Positions 8,961-18,954 are shown, counted from the first letter of the stretch. The stretch is DNA of 64,000 nucleotides from Candidatus Cloacimonetes bacterium HGW-Cloacimonetes-2 (GCA_002842035.1 PHBP01000001.1:467557-531556), one strand, 5' to 3'. The notes: generated by a model from the sequence alone, not told the origin. A program made the numbers and translations.

Positions 8961-9009
8961 CTCACTACTATAAGGGGGACAGATCTGCGCCTTTGGGACA
9001 GATCGGAGG
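8961..9009. repeat. GGGGGACAGATC-type intergenic repeat, copy A
   Basis: Contains GGGGGACAGATC then TTTGGGACAGATC 15 bases later, preceded by CTCACTACTATA. A second copy with the same order lies at 35444-35493. Similar doubled GGGACAGATC motifs are known to me from sequences flanking REP-associated (Y1-type) transposases, but no transposase gene is present. The rest of 8774-9388 shows only the two promoters listed. Confidence 0.6.
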
Positions 9010-9308
9010 GTTTATTTTTTAGGAAGTGATAAAAACATCATTATCTACTCAGCGTGAGTCAGGCAAGTCTGAGACCGATGCGACCGATCCTCATTGAAGT
9101 GTCTCGCCCAATTCATATTCCTTTTTTCCATATATATTGCAGAATATCTGAATGTCAAGACATTCTCTTCCCGTTTTTGCCACAGAAGCTATGAATAAAT
9201 GCCCTCTATGACCGTATATCTCCGGTAACACACCACCACGTTTGACCTACAGATAATCTTAGTAGTTATGGTGCTATGACCCCGTATTAATCAGCAAAAT
9301 CAAGTTAT

Positions 9309-9326
9309 CTGGAACAATTCTTGCAT
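9309..9326 (+). promoter_or_regulatory. Sigma54-like -24/-12 element
   Basis: CTGGAACAATTCTTGCAT: GG at 9311-9312 and GC at 9323-9324, with exactly 10 nt between, the sigma54 spacing, and TTGCA at -12. The same 17 bases (GGAACAATTCTTGCATA) recur at 12342, and both sit 64 bases before an ATG. Confidence 0.5.
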
Positions 9327-9388
9327 AATATATCATACTACGCAAAAGAATCTGCAAGTATGTAAGCTATAGAATCTAAGGAGTTCGG

Positions 9389-12310
9389 ATGAAACGCTAT
9401 CTGTATTGTCTAATTGTGCTTATTAGTATTGGGCTATATGCTCAGGAAATCCCGATCAGGCAGTCCTTCGACCTAAGCAGCTCTCAGATCAACTTTAGTT
9501 GCCCGGATGGGGATATTATCTTTTGGACTGAAAATCCTGATTCACATCGAGATGTTTATGCACAAAAGATAATGTCTGACGGATCCAGTCTATGGCCTGA
9601 AGCAGCACTTATATGTAGCGATCCGGAAGATCAGGTGATACTGGGAGGAGTACCGTCTAGTGATGGTGGTTTTATCCTGCTCATAGGTGATATTGATAGG
9701 GATATCATACATAGAATATTTATGCTGAAAATCAGCCAGAATGGTGATTTCCTATGGCCACAAAGTGGTATAGTAGTACAGACAGGAGAATTCTCTATTG
9801 GTTCATGCAAAGCAGTTGCCAATTCCAGCGGTGGTGCTTTTGTTGTATGGTCAGCCCTGAGCTCCAGCGGACTAGTGTATGGGAATAACTATGATACTGC
9901 CGGCAACCCTCTTTGGAATAATGGCAGAATACTCTGTTCACACAACGGGAGCGTAGAGCTATCCCAGGCAATCAGCGATGGAGAGGGCGCAATGATCCTG
10001 AACATCAAGAAGTGGTATGGTGATATTCCGCGCACTTGTCTAAAACGAATCTCTGCATCTGGCACCCAGATTGGTGCTGAGCCATTGGTCAATCCGGCCA
10101 TTTTCCCTAATCAGTTATTCGAGATAGGTAATTCAACAAACGGAACCTTTATACTTTGGCAAGTACAATCGAACGAAAACCTTGTCAGATACTACAGAAT
10201 AGACAATATGGGCATTCTGCAGGGTGCCAGTAGTCAAACTCAAATTATTCCAAATGGATCCGAAGCTATGGAGACCAGGGTCTGCCCCACCCCGGATGGT
10301 GGTCTGGCAATACTTTGGGCTGGCTGGACTGCTGGATTGGAAGTAGGATTCAAGCTTTATAAGCTGGATGCAGATCTTGGGCAGCAATGGGTGGTAAATC
10401 TTGAACACCCCGGGATTGATTATCTCGTTTACGGAGTGGATCTCATCCCCAATCAAGGAGGATATCTGTGGGTTGCGTGGTCACAAGAACTGCATGCATA
10501 CGGTCATCCACAATATGCACAGTTGGTATCACCCGATGGTCAATTGTGCTGGGGAATTGGTGGGATTCAACTATATTCAACAGGGGGCGCTTTTAAGATA
10601 ATCCCGCATGGAGACAGAGCTCTGTTTGTTTCGAGAAGACTACAGGATGGAAATGAACAGCTTAGATATCAGATCTATTTGCACAATGGATCGGCTCTGC
10701 TGTCCGAAGGTGGAGTCTTGGTAAGCCAGCTGATGTTCGGCGGAGTTTATGAGCATAAAGTAATATCCTTAGGTGACAAGTATTTATTGATATGGCGAGA
10801 TACCAGACAAGAACGAAGTCTGTATTTCCAGATAGTTGATCAGCAGAACAATAACCTATTGGAGGATATGGGCAGACATATCGCCAATTCGCAAGATCTC
10901 TATGGACTGGCAAAAGTAAATGAAAGTAGTGTAGCCTTGTGGATCTCAGTTCTTATTGATGGTCTTATCTATGATTACCTTCAGGTTATCGATTCAAATG
11001 GTAATTTCCTCTATCCCGGCAATGGCATTCAGATCAGTTATTCAGCAGAATTTGGCATACAGGATCGATGTTTATCCAGTTATGGGGGAGATATATATGC
11101 TTCCTGGAAGCAAAGCTCAAGTGTTTATTCAGGCATGGAAATGAGGGCTCAACGCTTTAGCAACGGACAGGCTTGCTGGGAAGAAAACGGAAAGTTACTG
11201 CTGAGCTTACCTTTATCCAGCTACTACAAGTTCTATGGATTCACTGGAAGATACCTTTTGTGGGTACCGGAGTACTCAAGCACAGCTAAAGTCTTATACT
11301 TTGATAACGATGCTAATCCGGATCCTTTATGGGATCCTGCCGGGATGAATCTCGTTCATAATACTACACCGGGATATAGCTACGAGATCATTGATATTGG
11401 TTTTGATAATGAGGATCTCATCGTTGCAATGCAGCTTTCGATGCCCGAGGGAAACAACATACAGCTTCAGAGGATTACTCCCCAAGGTATAAGGCTGTGG
11501 TCGGATCAAGGACACCAAATCCCAGATCCAGGATTATACCCAAACCTTATGGATGTTCATTTTGGACCTTCTACCAGCTATCTGTTATCATATCCCGGCG
11601 ATCCCTATGGTCGCATTCTATTACAAAAAGTCAATGAACAAGGTGATTGCTACTTCCCAGAGCCGGGTATGATGATCCAATATGGATTGCATTCTTGCCA
11701 ATCAGCCCAGTTATTCAGTTTTTTGGATGGTAATTGGCTGTGCGTATGGAGTTCTACCGATGGGCAAGACAACATAAACCGGGATATCTATTACCGTGTT
11801 CTTTCTTCAGATTGTGTACCTCTGGGAACAGAGCCGGGGGTAATCTGCGGGGCTCGTTATCCTCAGGACTTACCTGTGGGAGCGGTGATTGGAAACAATG
11901 TATTTGTGGCTTGGAAGGACAATCGTAGTGGGGTCGAGCATACGGAACGAATCTACGGTAAACCAGGGCTATGGGGGAGACAGTTGAACAGCCAGAGTAT
12001 GTCGGGGTATGAGATCGATCATCCGACCTTGAGCCTCAATCTAAAGCCAAACTACCCCAATCCGTTCAATCCCATCACTACCATACCTTTCTATCTGTCC
12101 TGTTCCGGGGTGACTAGCCTGGAGATATTCAATTTGAGGGGACAAAAGGTAAAGAATCTCCTAAAAGATGAATTTCTACTAATTGGAGAACATCAGCTGA
12201 ATTGGAATGGAACCGATGACAAGGGGAACTCCGTTGGTAGCGGAGTGTATCTATACCGTATCACCCAGGGAGAAAGATCAAGTTATCGCAGGATGCTGCT
12301 GTTAAAATGA
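9389..12310 (+). CDS. Large secreted protein with C-terminal T9SS-type sorting domain
   Basis: 973 residues. Signal peptide of about 19 residues ending in LYAQ, followed by a long beta-rich region in which similar 45-60 residue blades recur (WxDxG pattern, polar turns, then I/V-x-W; for example near residues 60-90, 130-160, 300-340 and 680-720), which suggests a beta-propeller or similar repeat fold. The last 85 residues are the sorting domain: NYPNPFNPITTI, then FNLRGQKVKNL, WNGTDDKGNSV and GVYLYRI, ending in Lys. The protein is probably exported to the surface or outside. AAGGAG precedes the ATG. Sigma54-like element upstream. Confidence 0.8.
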   Translation: MKRYLYCLIVLISIGLYAQEIPIRQSFDLSSSQINFSCPDGDIIFWTENPDSHRDVYAQKIMSDGSSLWPEAALICSDPEDQVILGGVPSSDGGFILLIGDIDRDIIHRIFMLKISQNGDFLWPQSGIVVQTGEFSIGSCKAVANSSGGAFVVWSALSSSGLVYGNNYDTAGNPLWNNGRILCSHNGSVELSQAISDGEGAMILNIKKWYGDIPRTCLKRISASGTQIGAEPLVNPAIFPNQLFEIGNSTNGTFILWQVQSNENLVRYYRIDNMGILQGASSQTQIIPNGSEAMETRVCPTPDGGLAILWAGWTAGLEVGFKLYKLDADLGQQWVVNLEHPGIDYLVYGVDLIPNQGGYLWVAWSQELHAYGHPQYAQLVSPDGQLCWGIGGIQLYSTGGAFKIIPHGDRALFVSRRLQDGNEQLRYQIYLHNGSALLSEGGVLVSQLMFGGVYEHKVISLGDKYLLIWRDTRQERSLYFQIVDQQNNNLLEDMGRHIANSQDLYGLAKVNESSVALWISVLIDGLIYDYLQVIDSNGNFLYPGNGIQISYSAEFGIQDRCLSSYGGDIYASWKQSSSVYSGMEMRAQRFSNGQACWEENGKLLLSLPLSSYYKFYGFTGRYLLWVPEYSSTAKVLYFDNDANPDPLWDPAGMNLVHNTTPGYSYEIIDIGFDNEDLIVAMQLSMPEGNNIQLQRITPQGIRLWSDQGHQIPDPGLYPNLMDVHFGPSTSYLLSYPGDPYGRILLQKVNEQGDCYFPEPGMMIQYGLHSCQSAQLFSFLDGNWLCVWSSTDGQDNINRDIYYRVLSSDCVPLGTEPGVICGARYPQDLPVGAVIGNNVFVAWKDNRSGVEHTERIYGKPGLWGRQLNSQSMSGYEIDHPTLSLNLKPNYPNPFNPITTIPFYLSCSGVTSLEIFNLRGQKVKNLLKDEFLLIGEHQLNWNGTDDKGNSVGSGVYLYRITQGERSSYRRMLLLK

Positions 12311-12340
12311 GCATCCTAAGGCAATAATTTAACTCCTTAG

Positions 12341-12358
12341 AGGAACAATTCTTGCATA
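12341..12358 (+). promoter_or_regulatory. Sigma54-like -24/-12 element
   Basis: GG at 12342-12343 and GC at 12354-12355 with a 10-nt gap; 17 bases are identical to the element at 9311, and the distance to the ATG (12420) is also identical. Confidence 0.5.
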
Positions 12359-12419
12359 TTATTTGTTTATCTGCAGTAGTTTGGATTGATACTATCGGTA
12401 CTGCGGTAAGGAGTGATTT

Positions 12420-13661
12420 ATGGATACCAGACTGGCGGCCCTGTTAATAGTCTTGCTCGGGATACCGATCCTGCTTATAGCGCAAGCCTATCCTCAAGTT
12501 TACTATGTATCCGGATACCGTACATATGATTCAGGCGGAGATACTGGTCCGGATTGGTACTCAATCAATAATGTAGACTTTATCAACGAAGCAGCAGATC
12601 CGCTAAGGATGATAGCTGTGGATTACTTTAGCAGACTCGAAACAGAAGGTGGCACAGATATCTATGCGGATCAAATCCCTTTTGATGGAGAAGTACTACT
12701 CTATCCTGATTACTTTGTTGTAATAAGCCCCTGCAGTATGAACGGAGGTCAGTTCAGTTTCCGCATCAGCAAAATTGATTACAATGGTTATTATCACGAA
12801 GATATAGTGGCATCAAACGCCAATGGCACTATGCAACAGCTTGGAGTAAAGTATCATTACGACGAATCTATGAAGCTGATCCGCACGATAAAGACTTTCA
12901 ACAACCAATATGTGAAGTGGTACGACATTCATCACGTATTGGATAACTCTGGTCGCAGAATTGAAGACCACTGCTACAGTTCCAGTGATTCGATAAACTG
13001 GCAATACTACTCAATGAGTACCTATCAATATTCTAATCAACAACTAGCTGGAAACTACCAGTTTGAGAAGTACCTTGCATATCCTCGCCCCCTGCTGTAT
13101 GATCGCGGAGGGATAGAACCTGATTATTTGAACGATGCCTGGATACTGCAATCGATCACGACAACCCACGCAAATGCCAGCGGCGGTTGGTATCCGCCTG
13201 AAACGAAGACCTACAATTTTGCCTATCAGAATGATCATTTTGTCCTGTTAAATGGCTATAACAATGCGCAACTAGTCTGGAACAGCGAAGGGCTATTACT
13301 ATTCTCAGGAGGCGCTGAAGGCGGAGGAATGCCGGCTATGAACATCTATTACGGCCATACCAGCGCACTAAGCACCGGCGAGCAAGTGATTCCCGCTGAA
13401 TCCCGGGTGGCAGTATTTCCAAATCCCGTAAGAACCAATGCCAAAATAGAGCTGGGGCGAGCCCCTACTTATGAGCTTACCATCAGCACTTACAACCTGA
13501 GAGGGCAATTGCTAAAGATGGAGCAAATCCCTCCACAGTTGAAGCAGACTAACTGGCAAGCCACAGATAGATTAGGAGTCAAGCTCCCAAATGGTATCTA
13601 TCTGATTAAAATCGAGGGTGAAGGATTCTCCAGCAGTGCCAAAATCATAGTTATGAACTGA
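12420..13661 (+). CDS. Secreted protein with C-terminal T9SS-type sorting domain
   Basis: 413 residues. Signal peptide about 1-22 (LLIVLLGIPILLIAQA). The middle is rich in Tyr, Asn and Gly with a run of short beta hairpins (YHYDES, DNSGRRIEDH, YQYSNQQL) like the RHS-type wall-associated or 'conserved repeat' proteins, but no family is certain. The C-terminus is a shortened sorting domain: VFPNPVRTNAKIEL, YNLRGQLLKM, NWQATDRLG and NGIYLIKIEG. The Pro-Asn-Pro is preceded by Phe rather than Tyr. AAGGAG at the ribosome site. It shares its upstream element with the 973-residue protein, so the two are probably co-regulated but separately initiated. Confidence 0.75.
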   Translation: MDTRLAALLIVLLGIPILLIAQAYPQVYYVSGYRTYDSGGDTGPDWYSINNVDFINEAADPLRMIAVDYFSRLETEGGTDIYADQIPFDGEVLLYPDYFVVISPCSMNGGQFSFRISKIDYNGYYHEDIVASNANGTMQQLGVKYHYDESMKLIRTIKTFNNQYVKWYDIHHVLDNSGRRIEDHCYSSSDSINWQYYSMSTYQYSNQQLAGNYQFEKYLAYPRPLLYDRGGIEPDYLNDAWILQSITTTHANASGGWYPPETKTYNFAYQNDHFVLLNGYNNAQLVWNSEGLLLFSGGAEGGGMPAMNIYYGHTSALSTGEQVIPAESRVAVFPNPVRTNAKIELGRAPTYELTISTYNLRGQLLKMEQIPPQLKQTNWQATDRLGVKLPNGIYLIKIEGEGFSSSAKIIVMN

Positions 13662-13680
13662 GCCAGTTCAGAATTAATTA

Positions 13681-13709
13681 TTGACTTGGATGCGACACTG
13701 CAATATTAT
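13681..13709 (+). promoter_or_regulatory. Sigma70-type promoter of the M3 peptidase gene
   Basis: -35 TTGACT (13681-13686), 17-nt spacer, -10 TATTAT (13704-13709), 33 bases before the ATG at 13742. Confidence 0.6.
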
Positions 13710-13741
13710 GTCCTTTAGTAGATTAATACAATGAGGTTACA

Positions 13742-15826
13742 ATGAAAGCCACGCAAAATCCCCTTCTGATCAAGGAAAACAGCCACCGTCTGAAGGCAGC
13801 TCCCTTTGATAAAATCAAGACAGAGCATTTTCTGCCAGCTTTTGAACAGACTCTGGAAGAAGCCGCACAGGCTATTGACAAGATCAAAAAAAGCAAAGCA
13901 AAACCCACATTTGAGAATACTTTCCTGGCAATGGACGAAGCAGAAGAGCATCTGGACTATATCTCCAGCATCTTTTACAATCTGCTTTCCGCAGAGAGTG
14001 GCCCGGAGCACAAAGCTTTAGCGCAAAAGATATCCCCGATGCTGGCTCAATTCAGCAGCAAAATCGCCACAGATCCGGGCATCTTCAAGCGGATCAAAGC
14101 TGTTTACGATGCTGAGGTCGAGGGCAAGCCGGAGCCTGTCCTGCCAGCCGATATGGCCGATAAAAAGGCATTGCAGAAAGCTGAACGCTATCGCATCATC
14201 AAGACAACCTACACCAGCTTTATCCGCAATGGCGCGCTACTTAGCGATAAGGACAAAGCCAAACTCACTGCCATCGATATGGAGCTTTCCAAGCTGAGCC
14301 CCCAGTTCTCGGATAATGTGCTGGGCGCTACAAACAACTTCATCCTGCATCTTACCGATCCCAAAGAAGTGGAAGGCATCCCGCAGAGTGCTCTGGATGC
14401 TGCCGCCTTTACCGCAAAGCAAAAAGGCAAAGACAAGGGCTGGGTCTTTACCCTCCAACCTTCCAGCTTTATCCCCGCTCTCACCTATTGTAAAAATCGT
14501 GAGGTCCGCAAGACCCTCCAAAAAGCATATAGCTCCAGAGCCTTCAAAGGCAAATTTGACAATCGTGCCCTGATCCTCCAGATCATCAAGCTGCGCTACC
14601 AAAGAGCTAAGCTGCTGGGCTTTAAGACTCATGCCGAGTATGTGCTCAAGGAAAGAATGGCTGGCAGCCCCAAAGCCGCACAGGACTTCCTGAACAAGAT
14701 TTACAAGGTTGCCTACCCGGCTGCACAAAAAGAAGTCGCTGAGACCGCAGCCTATGCCCGCAAGCTGGATGGACTGCGCAAGCTGATGCCCTGGGACTTT
14801 GGCTATTATGCAAACAAGCTCAAAGAAGAACGTTATGCCTACGATCCTGAGGAATTACGCCCCTGGTTCAAGGTCGAAAACGTGGTCAAAGGCCTCTTCA
14901 AAGTGGCAAAGAAGATCTATGGCATCGACCTGAAGCGCGTAAAAGACGTGCCCCTTTACCACAAAGACGTGGAGACCTATGAAGTCTATGACAATGGCAA
15001 CTATATGGGCTTGCTCTATGTCGATCTTTTCCCCAGGGAGACCAAGCGCGGTGGCGCCTGGATGACAACCTTCCAGGGACAAGGTATGCATTCCGATGGG
15101 ATGAGACGTCCACACGTCTCCATAGTCGGCTCGCTGACCCCTTCCACAGACAAACAGCCTTCGCTGCTCAGGCTCGATGAAGTCCGCACTATCTTCCACG
15201 AATTTGGCCACGCTTTGCATGCCCTGCTCTCTGATTGCCATTACAAAGGCGTCTCCGGAGCAAGAGTGCTGTGGGACTTTGTGGAATTGCCCTCGCAGAT
15301 TATGGAAAACTGGCTGATGGAAGAAGAAGCCCTCAAGCTCTTTGCCAAGCATTACGAGACCGGAGCACCGCTGCCCAAAGAGATGCTGGACAAGGTCCTG
15401 GCTGCTCGCAATTTCCACGCCGGTATAGCCAATATCAATCAATTGCGCTATGGTATGCTGGATTTCGCCTGGCACAACCAGAATCCTGCCAAGATCACAG
15501 ACGTGGGCGAGTTTGAGACCGAAGCGATCGAGCCCTACAGATTGATGCCTGCGGTCTCAGGAACCAATACTTCCTGCGCCTTTGCGCATATCTTTGCCGG
15601 AGGCTACTCCGCCGGTTACTACTCCTATAAATGGGCAGAAGCCCTGGAAGCCGATGCCTGGAGTCTCTTCAGCGAAAAGGGCATCTTCAATCAGGAAGTC
15701 GCCTCATCCTTTAGAAAATACATCCTCGCCCGGGGAAACTCCTTCCACCCGATGATCCTGTTTACCGCCTTCCGTGGCAGAAAGCCGGATCCGGATGCTC
15801 TCCTCAAACGGGACGGATTGATCTAA
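13742..15826 (+). CDS. dcp: M3 family oligopeptidase (peptidyl-dipeptidase Dcp type)
   Basis: 694 residues, the normal length for Dcp/OpdA. The zinc site HEFGH is at residues 486-490 in IFHEFGHALHALLSD, with the third ligand Glu in the following helix (FVELPSQIMENW). Family members are thimet-like helical bowls that cleave short peptides; Dcp removes C-terminal dipeptides. No signal peptide is visible, so it is presumably cytoplasmic, recycling peptides, which suits a bacterium that ferments amino acids. The start has GAGGT eight bases upstream. It has its own sigma70 promoter and a strong terminator, unlike the sorted-protein genes on both sides. Confidence 0.92.
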   Translation: MKATQNPLLIKENSHRLKAAPFDKIKTEHFLPAFEQTLEEAAQAIDKIKKSKAKPTFENTFLAMDEAEEHLDYISSIFYNLLSAESGPEHKALAQKISPMLAQFSSKIATDPGIFKRIKAVYDAEVEGKPEPVLPADMADKKALQKAERYRIIKTTYTSFIRNGALLSDKDKAKLTAIDMELSKLSPQFSDNVLGATNNFILHLTDPKEVEGIPQSALDAAAFTAKQKGKDKGWVFTLQPSSFIPALTYCKNREVRKTLQKAYSSRAFKGKFDNRALILQIIKLRYQRAKLLGFKTHAEYVLKERMAGSPKAAQDFLNKIYKVAYPAAQKEVAETAAYARKLDGLRKLMPWDFGYYANKLKEERYAYDPEELRPWFKVENVVKGLFKVAKKIYGIDLKRVKDVPLYHKDVETYEVYDNGNYMGLLYVDLFPRETKRGGAWMTTFQGQGMHSDGMRRPHVSIVGSLTPSTDKQPSLLRLDEVRTIFHEFGHALHALLSDCHYKGVSGARVLWDFVELPSQIMENWLMEEEALKLFAKHYETGAPLPKEMLDKVLAARNFHAGIANINQLRYGMLDFAWHNQNPAKITDVGEFETEAIEPYRLMPAVSGTNTSCAFAHIFAGGYSAGYYSYKWAEALEADAWSLFSEKGIFNQEVASSFRKYILARGNSFHPMILFTAFRGRKPDPDALLKRDGLI

Positions 15827-15847
15827 TCTATCTACAATCCATATTAC

Positions 15848-15880
15848 AAGCCGGTCTCTCGCCAGACCGGCTTTTGCTTT
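15848..15880 (+). terminator. Rho-independent terminator of the M3 peptidase gene
   Basis: Perfect 10-bp stem AAGCCGGTCT / AGACCGGCTT with a 6-nt loop and a following TTTTGCTTT. The last 12 coding bases, the gap and this terminator form a 66-nt segment (15815-15880) repeated at 18955-19020. Confidence 0.9.
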
Positions 15881-15917
15881 CCTTGGGACAAAGACAAAAC
15901 CCACAAATATTGTAATC

Positions 15918-15934
15918 TAGAACATAAATTGCAA
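15918..15934 (+). promoter_or_regulatory. Possible sigma54-like element
   Basis: TAGAACATAAATTGCAA: AG (15919-15920), 10-nt gap, GC (15931-15932) within TTGCA. It matches the two upstream elements except for AG in place of GG, so it is a weaker call. The ATG is 34 bases downstream of GC. Confidence 0.3.
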
Positions 15935-15966
15935 TGTAAATATACAGCAATCAAACTGGAGGAATT

Positions 15967-18903
15967 ATGTCGCGTTACTGGTTTTTGCTGCTGACCATAG
16001 GAATGGTTATTTGCATAGGCTCACTTGCAGCCCAAGTACCGGGCTTTGCCTGGCTAAAGCAAGCCACGGGGACTATGCAGAACTTTCAACTCTACGAGCT
16101 TTGCTCGGATTACTCCGGGAATACCTTTGTGGCAGGAAGATTCAACGGAACCATCATCATTGGCAATCAATCCTATACAAGTGTGAGTGACAAACAGATC
16201 CTTTTCGCTCTTGATACCAATGGAAATCCACTCTGGGTGATGCCGCTGGATTATTCCTATGTCACCATACGTGATATTGGTACCGATGTCGTGGGGAATT
16301 TATATGTTCTTGCTAAATATTTCAGCACTTTAACGGCATGGGGCATCGATCTGCCATATCAAGGAAGCAATAATTTCTTTGTAGCGAAGTTTTCCCCCAC
16401 AGGCGAGTTTATCTGGGTCAAACAAGCCGGTGGAATCGGCTGCAATCCCAAGCTGGCAGTAACCAGAACCGGGGAATGCTATGTCTCGGGAGATTTCTGG
16501 AACACATCCTATCTGAGCAATGAACCCTATGTCGCGTCATCCTGGGGAGACCTTTTCATAACCAAGCTGGATACCAGCGGAAACTTTGCCTGGGTAAGGT
16601 ACATCCCCTGTGAAAGAGGAGTGGATCTACTCGATATAGCTGTTGATAACATCGGGAATTGTTATATTACCGGGGAAGCATCCTGGGGCATTACCTTTGG
16701 AGATACACATTTAGAAGCACCCAGTCACTCTTCTATTGCCTATTATGCAAAGTATAACTATCTGGGGGCTTGCACAATGGTAGATCAGATAGCGACTTAT
16801 AGTATGGACGAAACTTCATACACTCCAAGATCGATAGTCCCAGACGAGGAGGGCGGCCATTATCTATACTATACAGCAAATTGGGGCTATTACTCAAATG
16901 GCAGTTGGCATGAACAGAATCAGGTACGTGTAAGAAGAACATCCGTGACAGGACAACTTACTCAGTTATTCAGCACTTCCACCAGTCAAAGAATTTATCC
17001 CAAACAGATGTTTATGAATAATATAGGTCACTTGGTATTAACAGGGTCCTATGAAGGTCAGGCCAGCTTTGGATCTTTTAACCTCAATAAAACCCATGGG
17101 TTTTTCTATGCAAAGCTCTCTACTACCCAGCCTAACAACATCATTGTTGCTGTTGATCCAGTGCAAGGAGTCTTCGATACATACACCTACAGGTCAAGCT
17201 TTAATAATGTCGGTGATCTTGTCCTTTCATTTTGGAGCCATGGAGACATAACCATCGGATCTTACACTTCGTTGGAAATGAGCCATAATCTGGTAAAATT
17301 CAATTCAGCCCTTGCCATGCAATGGGGAAGATCCACCTGGCTGAATTATCAGGATATCTCCGGCCTGGATTTGATTCAGGGGGATCAAACACTCTACACC
17401 TGTGGAAGCTTTGAAGGTGATACTACGATGGCAAATGCAGTACTACGTAATCATGGCGCATCTGATCTCTATGTGGCTGCGCTCAATCAAGGCGGGGAAT
17501 GGCTTTGGGCAGTATCCGGGGGAGGTTCCGGCACTGATCTGGCACGGGCAATCGCCATCGATGACAGTAGTAATCTCTATGTAACAGGATATTTTGCGGG
17601 TTCTGCGGTCTTTGGAGACCAAACCCTTGTCAGTAGTGGTGGCACTGACATCTTTATTGCCAAGATAGATGCCTTCGGAAACTGGCTCTGGGCTGTCTCT
17701 GCCGGTGGAACCGGAGATGATGAAGGCAGTGATCTGAAACTTAATGCCGAGGGGAATCTGGTATTGACAGGATTTTTCAGTAATGAGGTTTTCTTTGGAT
17801 CGTATTCAGCCCAAAGTGCCGGAGAAACAGACATCTTTGTAGCGAGGATGGATGATGCGGGCAATTGGCTTGGCTTGAGCTACGGTGGAGGATCTGGCAT
17901 TGATCGGGCTAATGCTCTGGACATCTACTCCGATGGATCAATCCTGGTCGGAGGAGGCATATCACAGACTGCCGGCTTTGGTGGTTTGCATGTGCAATCC
18001 TCAGGCGCGATGGATGCATTCATCGGCAAAATGGGATCAGACTTGAACTGGCTCTGGCTTCAAACAGGGGGAGGTATAGAGGATGACCTTTGTGTCGATC
18101 TGGGACTGGATCAAAGCGGAGCAGGCTATATCACCGGCTCATTCAGCGAGAGTGGATTCTTTGGCAATCAATCCCTTGAAAGCCAGGGAAATACTGATCT
18201 CTTTCTTGCGAAACTGGATCCAGCCGGATCGTGGATCTGGGCTCAAGGCGCCGGCGGAGCCTATGCAGATAGCGTTCGAAGCCTGGCGGTCGATTCACAG
18301 GGCAATAGCGTAATATCCGGCACTCATACCGGATCGATGACTTTTGGAGAAACGGTTTTGGATGGAATCGGCAATTATGACATCTTCCTCAGCAAGCAAG
18401 ATACTGATGGCAATTATATTTGGTCCAAGCGGGCAGGTGGAGATTATTATGAAAGCGCAAACTCAGTAGTACTAAGCCCCAGTGGAGCGATATATATCTG
18501 TGGAATCACCAGTGGAGATTTCTATACGGGATCGGGCTGGCTCGACCCCAACGGCACTACAGACACATTCGTCGGCTGTTTGATGGATGGTCTGGAAAAC
18601 GATGGGGAAACAATCACACCCCAGGTGCAAAATACCCTGGTAGTCTATCCCAATCCGTTCTCACAAAACCTATCTATCAAGTTTGATAATCCCTCCCTGG
18701 CAGATGTCGTGGTGAGGATTTTCAACTTGCGTGGACAGTTGGTGCGCACTCTGATGGATTCTCCTGCCCCCAAGGGCGAGATTCTGTTGACTTGGGATGG
18801 CAAAGATGATCATAACCGCCTCTGCGCCAGCGCTATCTATCTGGTGCAGGTGCAAACTGATGGCAGGACTATATCACGCAAGCTGCTTATGCAGCGAAAC
18901 TGA
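15967..18903 (+). CDS. SBBP-repeat surface protein with T9SS-type sorting domain
   Basis: 978 residues. Signal peptide about 1-23 (ends SLAAQ). Most of the protein is a series of about 50-residue repeats of the SBBP (seven-bladed beta-propeller) type: W-x-x-x-x-G-G-x-G-x-D, then G-N-x-x-x-T-G-x-F, F-G and a D-I-F-I-A-K-x-D segment; at least six clear copies between residues 500 and 860. The sorting domain starts at VYPNPFSQNLSIKF near residue 895 and contains FNLRGQLVRTL and WDGKDDHNRL. GGAGGAATT precedes the ATG. Probable cell-surface or released protein; ligand unknown. Confidence 0.85.
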   Translation: MSRYWFLLLTIGMVICIGSLAAQVPGFAWLKQATGTMQNFQLYELCSDYSGNTFVAGRFNGTIIIGNQSYTSVSDKQILFALDTNGNPLWVMPLDYSYVTIRDIGTDVVGNLYVLAKYFSTLTAWGIDLPYQGSNNFFVAKFSPTGEFIWVKQAGGIGCNPKLAVTRTGECYVSGDFWNTSYLSNEPYVASSWGDLFITKLDTSGNFAWVRYIPCERGVDLLDIAVDNIGNCYITGEASWGITFGDTHLEAPSHSSIAYYAKYNYLGACTMVDQIATYSMDETSYTPRSIVPDEEGGHYLYYTANWGYYSNGSWHEQNQVRVRRTSVTGQLTQLFSTSTSQRIYPKQMFMNNIGHLVLTGSYEGQASFGSFNLNKTHGFFYAKLSTTQPNNIIVAVDPVQGVFDTYTYRSSFNNVGDLVLSFWSHGDITIGSYTSLEMSHNLVKFNSALAMQWGRSTWLNYQDISGLDLIQGDQTLYTCGSFEGDTTMANAVLRNHGASDLYVAALNQGGEWLWAVSGGGSGTDLARAIAIDDSSNLYVTGYFAGSAVFGDQTLVSSGGTDIFIAKIDAFGNWLWAVSAGGTGDDEGSDLKLNAEGNLVLTGFFSNEVFFGSYSAQSAGETDIFVARMDDAGNWLGLSYGGGSGIDRANALDIYSDGSILVGGGISQTAGFGGLHVQSSGAMDAFIGKMGSDLNWLWLQTGGGIEDDLCVDLGLDQSGAGYITGSFSESGFFGNQSLESQGNTDLFLAKLDPAGSWIWAQGAGGAYADSVRSLAVDSQGNSVISGTHTGSMTFGETVLDGIGNYDIFLSKQDTDGNYIWSKRAGGDYYESANSVVLSPSGAIYICGITSGDFYTGSGWLDPNGTTDTFVGCLMDGLENDGETITPQVQNTLVVYPNPFSQNLSIKFDNPSLADVVVRIFNLRGQLVRTLMDSPAPKGEILLTWDGKDDHNRLCASAIYLVQVQTDGRTISRKLLMQRN

Positions 18904-18954
18904 ATCCAGGCATCAAGTCCTATCAGGCAAAGCCTTATGATAGTGCAGCAGAAT

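Noticed and set aside
12301..12345. Terminator after the 973-residue surface protein
   Set aside because: Only a 6-bp CTAAGG/CCTTAG stem with a long loop and no T tract; too weak to list.
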